Source: Chondrilla cf. caribensis
Lineage: Eukaryota; Porifera; Demospongiae; Chondrillida; Chondrillidae
NCBI GenBank assembly: GCA_964020155.1
Contig: OZ026557.1
Coordinates: forward strand, 895,001-912,500
DNA: 17,500 nt
Direction: 5' to 3'
Positions 10,288-17,500 of this stretch are shown here, one piece after another (position 1 is the first letter of the stretch; the number at the start of each line of letters is the position of its first letter). Made by a program: the position numbers and the translations under genes. The notes beneath the pieces are model-generated. The model was given only the letters and a program-made list of their open reading frames with translations. It was not told the DNA's origin and did no database searches.

Positions 10288-10760
10288 AGGAATTCTTATA
10301 GTTAATATCTACTCATACTGTAGTTAGATGTCTAGTGTCAGCATAGGTGTGTAACTGCTACCTAGTCCAGGTGTGAAACCTGCAGTATACAATAAACTAT
10401 GAATATAACTTACACATTTTCCACACCTGACAGGTTATCCTGTGTGTAGTTGAATTCTTATATTGTTAGCCATTTTATTTTATGCTGCACGCTATTCACT
10501 GTGTCTATTACACATATACAGTACATGTTATTTTATGTATACTGTATGTACAGTGGCTCTAGTACCTAACACCCCTAGTCAATACAATGACTGTTGAGGG
10601 TGTCTTCTGTCCTGAGGGTTATTATCTACTCAACAATTTAATTTCATAATTACTACACATAATTTCACCCTTTCTTGTCATCTTCATTCTTTTGAAGGAC
10701 ATAAAAGAATTAATTTTGTTGACAAATTAATTTGTATCTTGCAAGAAAACAAGTTATTGT
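10288..10760. repeat. Third, partial copy of the A-gene upstream region
   Basis: From ATTCTTATAGTTAATATCTACTCA to CAAGAAAACAAGTTATTGTAACA it matches 7948-8385 in the same orientation. It stops before the promoter, and no plus-strand FReD gene follows. It is therefore an orphan fragment of another duplicate. Confidence 0.8.
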
Positions 10761-11470
10761 AACATTGTCTGAATGGGACCATGTGACATATTTCAATCAA
10801 GTAATCAACTCCACAATTAATTACCATATGCATCATAATAGACGTTATGCAAATTTACACCCACTGCCCTCAATGATGGGGTCATCAGGGTCAAAGGTGA
10901 ATGAGTTTATACAAAATGTATGGCAGATGTGGTGGAAATCATGCAACCTTTTGGTTTTTGCCATCTGCTGCAGGTAAGGCTTTCTTGAAGGCACACCACT
11001 TGCATGGCGACAACAGGAAATATATAAGGTTTTGCTAGTTGAAAGAGTGACAAATTTCTTAATTTGAAACTGAGGATCTCGAGTACATGTACAATGGAAG
11101 CAAAGGTATTATTAGACCTCACCATCGATCAAGTGCCGAAATTCTAAGAATTGCTATCATTGGGGTAGATGTGAAATATGTGAAAAATATAAATGTGAAA
11201 GATGTGTTCCGAAAGCAGATCATACATTGGATACAGGTTATCTACGTGCTATGGTGACTACTATGAACAGTAAAGTATAAAGTGGACTGAAATAATAATA
11301 TTATATTGATTATATGACATTTTAATGCGTGATGTTTACCATTGAAAGTGCACATAATTTGCACAATGGTCTACAGAACTGCAGTTTCCGTAACTACTTA
11401 ATAACTATGTATCCAAGACTATATACTATACTCGAATGCAGATATTTTCAGTCCTTAGTCAACCACACTC
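10761..11470. other. 3' flank of gene C with an unexplained insert
   Basis: Bases about 10793-10845 and 11272-11400 are colinear with 16095-16260 downstream of gene E. Between them lie about 425 bp (about 10846-11270) that E lacks. Within that insert a 55-codon open stretch on the plus strand (11116-11280) has six cysteines in the pattern C-x5-C-x5-C-x2-C-x4-C-x2-C and ends in TAA. It has no ATG and is not recognised. On the minus strand ATTAAA at 11331-11336 is a possible poly(A) signal for gene C. Confidence 0.5.
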
Positions 11471-12508
11471 TCAGGTAGCCTTGAGTTTCATTTCGGTGAA
11501 TTTGAGTGAATGGTGGTATCCCTTGAATGGCTGCCAGTTGACTCCGATAGCATATGAAAGATGTCCACCACTGAGGCAGAGTCCGTTCAGGTTAGAGTGA
11601 TGGCAGCTAGCATACCACCATGCACTGCTGGATTCTAATGCACAATTGCGGCTCAAGCTGTCATTGTCTTGGTCGATAGTGGAAAAGCTGCAATTGTTGT
11701 GTAGTGCCAGCCCATCACCAGCAGTCCCGCTGTAGCCAGCAACATTCAACCTGTAGTTCATGTTTGGATTGCCAACAGAGAAGAACTTGTAATTAGCAGT
11801 AGCACTAGCTCCGTCAAAAGCTTTCATTATAATGGAGAGTTCCGTACAAGTGGTTCTAGTGGTGAGGCAGTGCAGCTTGTCCAATCCAAGCCAGTGTTCA
11901 CCTTCCGGATCTCCGAATCCCTCCACATAGGCATTCCAGTCTCTGTAGAAGTTGACAGATCCATCCATTCTTCTCTGGAACACGATGTACTGACCGTTCA
12001 TGTTGCAGTAAACCTGGAATGGTCTACCACAGCCGGGATCAATGGTGTAGACACCAGATTGTGTGCACCCACTGGCATGGACCTCTTGACAGTTTCTTGG
12101 CAGGTGCTTGTAGCACTGGGAACCTGTGTGCGGTGTGGACAGAGGATGTAGTAGATGTGCACTGATAGTATGAAGTACTGTTTAACATTATTTTGGATAC
12201 TTGATGAAATTCCCACCCAGCAGGTGAGACATAGCTGGGCTAGAGTATTATAAGAATTCCAGTAGATGTGACATGCTCACCACTCCCCAGCTCCTGTAAT
12301 GTGCATGGTGAGGCTGTGTGTGTACTCACAGAATTGTTACAGTTCATTGTATGGTAAGTGAAGTTTTCTTATAGCCACGGTTACGTCTTATGGGTAGACT
12401 ATCATTGCTATGTCATGTACATGTTCCACGGATCCACTCACATCCCAGTCCTGTTGTGACTATCACTGATAGTATCAACAGAAGTGAAGTGATCTTGAGT
12501 GAACTCAT
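11471..12508 (-). CDS. Secreted FReD lectin-like protein, gene C (two exons)
   Basis: Exon 1 (12442-12508) encodes the family signal peptide. The 318-nt intron has a GTGAGT donor and a CCGCACACAG acceptor. Exon 2 is 11471-12123, giving 239 aa that end in TGA. The FReD is complete: VFQRRMDGS, GEHWLGLDKL, the Ca-site DQDND at 173-177, Cys183/Cys196, AWWY and SNLNG. Compared with B, the Lys-Gly before AWWY is Ser-Ser, and the pocket region carries two extra cysteines (Cys167 in HNNCSF and Cys205 in NGLCL). The coding region looks intact. However, homology to the family leader stops about 13 bp upstream of the ATG, and the TATA box present in B, D and E is missing. Transcription is therefore in doubt or uses another promoter. 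It is the intact counterpart of truncated gene F. Confidence 0.87.
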
Positions 12509-12521
12509 AGTGAAGTTATCA

Positions 12522-12834
12522 GTTATGTGTGTGTGTGTATGTGCATTGGCAATTTTGTTCAATCTTAAAATTAGTTCAATATTATATATTATACACTTTC
12601 CAATACTAATTAATGTTATAAGCAAATTAAATATTATCAATTGTTTAACAACAAAGAGCACTTTAATTCATGTGCTTCTGACACTATTGAACATAATAGC
12701 AAGTGCTACAAAATGGATATTAACACGAACATAACTACTACAGATTAATGCATTTTAACTGAATCACTGAATACAAGATTGTTAACATTGAACTCATTTG
12801 TAGGTATCTATGTCCAGTAGATGATCACACACAC
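12522..12834. other. Rearrangement joint and 3' flank of gene D
   Basis: Up to about 12521 the sequence belongs to the leader of gene C. From about 12525 it switches to DNA matching 4617-4927, starting in a short TG remnant. The roughly 850-900 bp that separate F's leader from the TG array in the left block (about 3722-4616) are missing here. The rest is AT-rich non-coding 3' flank of gene D, with an ATTAAA on the minus strand at 12662-12667. Confidence 0.75.
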
Positions 12835-13900
12835 TTAGGAAGCCCTCAATTTCATTTCAGTAAACTTGAGTGAATGGTAGTATCCTTTGAATGGCTGCCA
12901 GACAACTCCGTAGGCATATGCACTACTAGTTGCATATACTCCACTGCTGTACAGTCCATTCAGGTTAGAGGTACGTATGACACCCTCCGTACCACCACGC
13001 ACCTTTGTGTTCCACTGCACAATTTTTGCCCCAGCTGTCATTGTCCTGGTCATAAGTAGTAAAATTCTGATTGTTGTGCCGCGGTCCTGTTAGTGAATCA
13101 CCAGCGGTCCCGGTGTAGCCAGCGACATTCAGCCTGTACTTGGTGCTTGGGTTGCCGACAGAGAAAAACTCGTAATTAGCAGTAGCATTAGCTCCGTCAA
13201 AAGCTTTCAATGTGATGGAGAGTTCCGTACCAGCGGTTCTAGTGGTAAGGCAGTGTAGTTTGTCCAATCCAAGCCAGTGTTCACCTTCCAGATCTCCAAA
13301 TCCCTCCACGTAGGCGTTCCAGTCTCTGTAGAAGTTGACAGATCCATCCATTCTTCTCTGGAAGACGATGTACTGACCGTCCATGTTGCAGTAAACCTGA
13401 AATGGTCTACCACAGCCGGGATCAATGGTGTAGACACCAGATTGTGTGCACCCACTGGCATGGACCTCTTGGCAGTTTCTTGGCAGGTGCTTGTAGCATT
13501 GGGAACCTGTGTGTGGTGTGGACAGGATATTATAGTATACACATTCACTGATAGTCTCATTGTATAAATATTATTCTGATATACTTTATGGAAACATAGC
13601 TAGTACAGTACTATTATAATACAGATTGCTGTGGATGTAACATGCTCACGTGCACCACTCCCCAGGTCCTGTAATGTGCATGGTGAGGCTGTGTGAGTAC
13701 TTACAGAATTGTCCCCATTCATTGTATGGCAAGTGTAGTTTTCATATTATAGCCACTGTTACATCTTATGGGTATCATGGCTATATGTACATACTACTCC
13801 ATACACATATAATATACATACATATCAACTCACATCCCAGTCCTGTTGTGACTATCACTGATAATATCAACAGAAGTGAAGTGATCTTGAGTGAACTCAT
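12835..13900 (-). pseudogene. Frameshifted FReD gene D (two exons)
   Basis: Exon 1 (13834-13900), a 327-nt intron and exon 2 (12835-13506) have intact splice sites, signal peptide and leader. In exon 2 an extra 4 bp (GTAC, within 12971-12977) follow the codons for GCHT, so translation ends at a TAA at 12965-12967 after 202 aa. The remaining codons, ending in KLRAS and TAA at 12835-12837, survive in the shifted frame with no other damage. The lost part contains SNLNG and the C-terminal strands, needed for a stable FReD. A separate in-frame 6-bp insertion (CCGCGG) adds Pro-Arg before HNN. It is the paralogue of B. The lesion may be recent, a segregating null allele, or an assembly error. Confidence 0.82.
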
Positions 13901-13973
13901 AGTGAAGTTATCAAATTCTTGATACGTTCTCCCTTTGAGGCTGAGTTGGATGGCTGTGGTGGCTGGGCAGCTA

Positions 13974-13981
13974 CTTTTATA
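13974..13981 (-). promoter_or_regulatory. TATA box of gene D
   Basis: The minus strand reads TATAAAAG about 73 nt upstream of the ATG of D, in the same context as in B and E. The promoter of this frameshifted copy is intact. Confidence 0.7.
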
Positions 13982-14082
13982 CTGCAGTGAACCAAGTAAC
14001 AAAACCACTATGGGTTGGATGAATTGGACCACTTTTAAGCTGTGTCAACAAAGGTTCCTTCCTTCACTTCCATCCACTCTCA

Positions 14083-14600
14083 CCTTTTTGTCTATTTTAT
14101 GGACTCATCACACGTCTAGATCTAATGCACCCTAATCTCTCGGACAGAGTCAGGACTGCACAAGTCCACCAGAAATTAAATAGTACAATGATCGATGAGC
14201 ACATCAAGGAGTGCCACTTCAATGTGGGTGATGCTATATTTGTGTGTGTGTGTGTGTGTGAGATGTGATGGGACCTAAACGGATAACTGACAAGATCACA
14301 GTATGTCGAGGACCAGTATCCTTCAAGGTTGAGCTGAGCAATGGAAACCTGGTTTGACCCCATTTGGATTATGTTAAAGGTGTACACTATCCTCACCATC
14401 AAGCAGGGAGGATCATACAAGTGAAGATATTGCATTATCACCACCTCCACTTGGAGTCTGAGAGCCAGAGGTTAACCCAGTGACAGTAAAGTCACCCCAC
14501 AGAAACCCAAAGATCAACTCGTGTTGGATGTCCACCAGAGTACTATACTGCGTTTGCATGTCTGAAGCATAAAGAATACATTGCATTTGGAAGGGAGGAG
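14083..14600 (+). mobile_element. Ty3/Gypsy retrotransposon remnant: integrase C-terminus and PPT
   Basis: Around 14101-14244 one frame reads GLITRLDLMHPNLSDRV, then AQVHQKLN and NVGDAIFV. This is the usual linker between the integrase core and the C-terminal domain of Ty3/Gypsy Pol. A TG array (14240-14261) interrupts it and shifts the frame. The frame then resumes with GPKRI and GPVSFKVELSNGNLV (about 14271-14354), the GPY/F-type module, and ends at a stop. A Pro-rich tail follows, decayed here. The purine run GGAAGGGAGGAG (14589-14600) abuts a TG start and fits a polypurine tract. Gag, protease, RT and most of integrase are missing, so the copy is dead. Confidence 0.75.
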
Positions 14601-14735
14601 TGTAATGAACATTGTAACAGAACCCATACGTGTGTGTGTAACCTTATTATGTGTGGATTAGTCTAGGCATTAAACTCACTTCTATCCGCACTCACCTTTG
14701 GATCTCACTGCTGTGTTGAGGTTATGTAAACCATT
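14601..14735 (+). mobile_element. LTR fragment following the PPT, first copy
   Basis: It begins TGTAATGAACATTGTAACAG right after the purine tract, as a 3' LTR should. Homology to the second copy continues to GTTATGTAAACCATTA. I could not fix a CA end or target-site duplication, so the right boundary is only the limit of homology. Confidence 0.5.
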
Positions 14736-14744
14736 AAATAACAT

Positions 14745-14746
<2 letters not shown>

Positions 14747-14798
<52 letters not shown>
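14747..14798. repeat. (CA)n microsatellite
   Basis: About 26 CA units between the two copies of the retrotransposon tail. Confidence 0.97.
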
Positions 14799-14800
<2 letters not shown>

Positions 14801-14802
14801 TT

Positions 14803-15040
14803 GGATTAAGTCGGAGGTGTACACTACCCTTGCTGTTGAGCAGGGAGGATCATACAAGTGTAGTAGATATTGCATTATCACCACCTCCACTTGGAGTCGG
14901 AGAGCCAGAGGTTAACCCAGTGACAGTAAAGACACCCCACAGACACCCAGAGATCAACTTGTGTTGGATGTCCACCATGCAGAGTACCATACTGAGTTTG
15001 TCTGAAGCATGAAGACTGCATTGCATTTGGAGGGGAGGAG
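14803..15040 (+). mobile_element. Second copy of the Ty3/Gypsy Pol tail with PPT
   Basis: This restarts at the codons equivalent to HLDYVK (TTGGATTAAGT) and repeats 14365-14600. The Pro-rich Pol tail is better preserved here and open to about 15009, with SPPPLGVGEPEVNPVTV and PHRHPEIN visible. The purine tract GGAGGGGAGGAG is at 15029-15040. The two tails lie about 440 bp apart in direct order, so this is a local tandem duplication and not a second insertion. Confidence 0.7.
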
Positions 15041-15185
15041 TGTATTAATGAACATTGTAACAGAACCCATACGTGTGTGTAACCTCATTATGTGTATATA
15101 GATTAGTCTAGGCATCAAGCTCCGTTCACTTCTATCCACAATCACCTTCAGATCTCACTGTGGCCTGGGGTTGAGGTTATGTAAA
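15041..15185 (+). mobile_element. LTR fragment following the PPT, second copy
   Basis: It begins TGTATTAATGAAC (3 bp more than the first copy) and otherwise follows it to GTTATGTAAACCATTA. The 3' LTR edge is not defined. Confidence 0.5.
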
Positions 15186-15481
15186 CCATTAGAAGCCTTG
15201 AAGCAACTACTGACAGACCCATGTGCTAGGAACCTCTCTGAGGAAGAGAAGGAAAGATCACAGAACATAGCACTCTTGGTGCATAGCTACAGAGATTCAA
15301 TCAATATCACAACACCATTGAATTCATGCATGGATCACACCGAAGAAGTGTGATGATCACCCCGTACTTATACATGTACACATGTGACTGATGCTACAAT
15401 TAATAATAATGTTCACTTTAAAATTTAAATTGTATCATTATGCCACATAATATTACGTGATAGGACAAAGAAGTGTATAAC
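15186..15481. other. Spacer with a short coding-like stretch
   Basis: A plus-strand frame stays open to a TGA at 15351-15353 and reads DPCARNLSEEEKERSQNIAL then LVHSYRDSIN. The composition looks protein-like but matches no family I recognise, and there is no ATG before it. From GATCACAGAACAT (about 15265) onward the DNA matches 3990-4180, so this is host spacer DNA next to the retrotransposon tail. Confidence 0.35.
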
Positions 15482-15758
15482 TACCGTATATAGCTGGAAA
15501 TATTGGCAATAACATATTTGGCAATAAGGTGCTAATTTAAACTCAGGTGGTTTTATTTTGGTGGTTGCTTTCCAGTGGGTTATAATAATAGTCATAGCCT
15601 ATAAATATAATACGCTTGAATGAGACAAGGCTTGTGTCATAAGGCTATGCATTTTTGAGCCATAATTTGGCAAAATTAATGGTATTTTGGCAGTATAGAT
15701 TGGAAAATTGCCACTTCGCCAAAATATATTCCTTCCCAATATTTCCGGCTATACGGTA
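15482..15758. mobile_element. MITE with TA target-site duplication (Tc1/mariner-like ends)
   Basis: The element spans 15484-15756 (273 bp) and is flanked by TA on both sides. The left end CCGTATATAGCTGGAAATAT and the reverse complement of the right end, CCGTATAGCCGGAAATATTG, match apart from a 2-bp TA insertion and one substitution. Weaker inverted similarity (repeated TTTGGC motifs) extends inward to about 40 bp. There is no ORF. The matching segment at 4190-4225 lacks the element and has a single TA at 4205-4206, confirming a precise insertion. TA targets suggest mobilisation by a Tc1/mariner-type transposase (inference). Confidence 0.88.
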
Positions 15759-16324
15759 ATTATAATAAAGATGTCTTCACGTCACATTGTACAGTGTAGC
15801 AGTATATACATGATGTTAAAAGGTCGCATGAGATGTATGCAATCACTAACAGATGATCATTTACAATGGTTATGATGCATGATACCAGTGTACTAAGTAG
15901 TACCTTTGTGGTTATGAACTTTTAATTTAATAAAAAACATGTCCACCTATACTATATACAACCTTATAATATATGTGATTCATGCATGTATCCAATTGAT
16001 AAACTTTTTCTTCTTGGATGTGTTATTGGCTGTGTATACCTAGTGTATGTGTGGGGGGGTGCGTTTTCTGTTGAACACTGCGAAAAATATCTGAATCAAA
16101 ATCAATAATCAACTTCACAATTGATTACCATGATTATCATAATTGCATGCATAACTACAGTATAAAGTGGACTGAAATATGTGAAATATATTTCAATAAA
16201 TGCATGTTACTATTGAAATCAACATAATTTGCACAATGGCCTACCCAGTAACTACTGAATAACTACCCAAGACTACATCCTATATTTTAGTGTAGGTAAT
16301 TTCAGTCCATAGCCGATCACACAC
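15759..16324. other. Mosaic spacer downstream of gene E
   Basis: Bases 15759-16050 match 4207-4500 upstream of the B block. At a TGTATGTGTGGGGGGG stretch (about 16045-16060), where the other copy has its long TG array, the similarity ends. From about 16095 the DNA instead matches the 3' flank of gene C (10793-10845 and 11272-11400). No gene was seen. Confidence 0.65.
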
Positions 16325-17368
16325 TTAAGCAGCCCTCAGTTTCATTTCGGTGAATTTGAGCGAATAGTAGTGTCCCTTGAATGCATACCAGTTGACTCCA
16401 TTAGCATGCGAAGCATGTCCTCCACTGAGGTAGAGCCCGTTGAGGTTAGAGGAATGGCAGTTGCTGTACCACCACGCACCGCTGAAGGTTTTAGCACAAT
16501 TTGAGTTCCAAGTATCATTGTCCTGATCATGAGTGGAAAAGGTGAGATTGTTGTGCCCTATTAGTGAATCACCAGCAGTCCCAGTGTAGCCAGCGACATT
16601 CAGCCTGTACTTGGTGTTCGGGTTGCCAACAGAGAAGAACTTGTAATTGGCAGTAGCTTTAGCTCCGTCAAAAGCTTTCATTGTGATGGAGAGTTCCGTA
16701 CAATCGGTTCTAGTGGTGAGGCAGTGTAGTTTGTCCAATCCAAGCCAGTGTTCACCTTCCAGATCTCCAAATCCCTCCACGTAGGCGTTCCAGTCTCTGT
16801 AGAAGTTGACAGATCCATCCATTCTTCTCTGAAAGACGATGTACTGACCGTCCATGTTGCAGTAAACCTGGAATGGTCTACCACAGCCGGGATCAATGGT
16901 GTAGACACCAGATTGTGTGCACCCACTGGCATGGACCTCTTGACAGTTTCTTGGCAGGTGCTTGTAGCACTGGGAACCTGTGTGTGGTGTGGACAGAATA
17001 TATAGTATACATATTCACTGATAGTCTCATTGTATAAATATTATTCTGATATACTTTATGGAAACATAGCTAGTACAGTACTATTATAATACAGATTGCT
17101 GTGGATGTAACATGCTCACGTACACCAATCCCCAGTTCCTGTAATGCACATGGTGAGGCTGTGTGAGTACTCACAGAATTGTCCCCATTCATTGTACGGC
17201 AAGTGTAGTTTTCATATTATATAGCCACTGTTGCATCTCATGGGTATCATGGCTATATGTACATACTACTCCATACACATACATATATATTATCAACTCA
17301 CATCCCAGTCCTGTTGTGACTATCACTGATAGTATCAACAGAAGTGAAGTGATCTTGAGTGAACTCAT
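16325..17368 (-). CDS. Secreted FReD lectin-like protein, gene E (two exons)
   Basis: Exon 1 (17302-17368) encodes the signal peptide, the intron is 324 nt, and exon 2 is 16325-16977. Together they give 239 aa ending in TAA. The FReD is complete, with VFQRRMDGS, GEHWLGLDKL, the Ca-site DQDND, SGAWWY flanked by the conserved Cys pair, and SNLNG. Promoter, leader, intron and the first part of exon 2 carry D-specific bases. The last part of exon 2 and the 3' flank share features with C: NPN, FST, the SGGH motif and a loop two residues shorter than in B. It therefore looks like a D/C recombinant with an open reading frame and an intact promoter. It is a likely functional extracellular lectin; its ligand is unknown. 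Confidence 0.92.
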
Positions 17369-17500
17369 AGTGAAGTTATCAAATTCTTGATACGTTCTCC
17401 CTTTGAGGCTGAGTTGGATGGCTGTGGTGACTGGGCAGCTACTTTTATACTGCAGTGAACCACGTAACAGAACCACATATGGGTTGGATGAATTGGGCCA
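16978..17500. repeat. Duplicate of the D intron, exon 1 and promoter block (pair 13507-14040)
   Basis: The intron, exon 1, leader, TATA box and upstream DNA through GGGTTGGATGAATTGG are nearly identical to 13507-14040. The copy runs off the end of the window, so the D-like block may continue beyond it. Confidence 0.85.
17442..17449 (-). promoter_or_regulatory. TATA box of gene E
   Basis: The minus strand reads TATAAAAG about 73 nt upstream of the ATG, identical in context to gene D. Confidence 0.7.

Noticed and set aside
10732..10977. 81-aa plus-strand ORF with a CTGCAG/GTAAGG splice-like end
   Set aside because: It spans the joint between the orphan upstream copy and an unrelated insert. 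The composition is unremarkable and no family is recognised.

Overview
The window looks like metazoan (invertebrate) nuclear DNA. It is AT-rich, has one-intron genes with GT..AG splice sites, TATA promoters, many long (TG)n/(CA)n microsatellites, a MITE and a decayed Ty3/Gypsy retrotransposon. A marine invertebrate such as a demosponge is my best guess. That is inference from overall sequence style and cannot be proven from this window.

The only recognisable host genes form a tandem cluster of small secreted proteins with a C-terminal fibrinogen-related domain (FReD; ficolin, tachylectin and FREP type). There are two subfamilies. On the plus strand are two intronless 261-aa genes, A (2025-2810) and A' (8880-9665), which differ at 19 of 261 residues. 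On the minus strand is a two-exon subfamily of about 240 aa: F (3293-3709, truncated), B (4928-5977), C (11471-12508), D (12835-13900, frameshifted) and E (16325-17368). In every minus-strand copy the signal-peptide exon is joined to the FReD exon by a 318-332 nt phase-1 intron.

The layout reflects repeated segmental duplication. An ancestral block A> <F <B is repeated as A'> <C <D. Each copy is damaged differently: F has lost almost all of exon 2, C has lost its promoter, and D has a 4-bp frameshift. E is a further copy that is D-like at its 5' end and C-like at its 3' end. Several duplication or deletion joints fall in or beside microsatellites. Between D and E lie a tandemly duplicated Ty3/Gypsy integrase tail with PPT and LTR, and a 273-bp TA-flanked MITE whose empty site survives in the paralogous segment near 4205.

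The most interesting signal is how the lectins vary. The N-terminal part of the FReD and the Ca-site DQDND are nearly invariant. The residues around the Ca site and the predicted ligand pocket, between the GDS motif and the SNLNG motif, are replaced wholesale between paralogues, mostly by non-synonymous and often multi-base changes. This suggests a diversifying family of secreted recognition lectins for immunity or self/non-self recognition. The function is inferred. No RNA genes, CRISPR arrays or prokaryotic features were seen.
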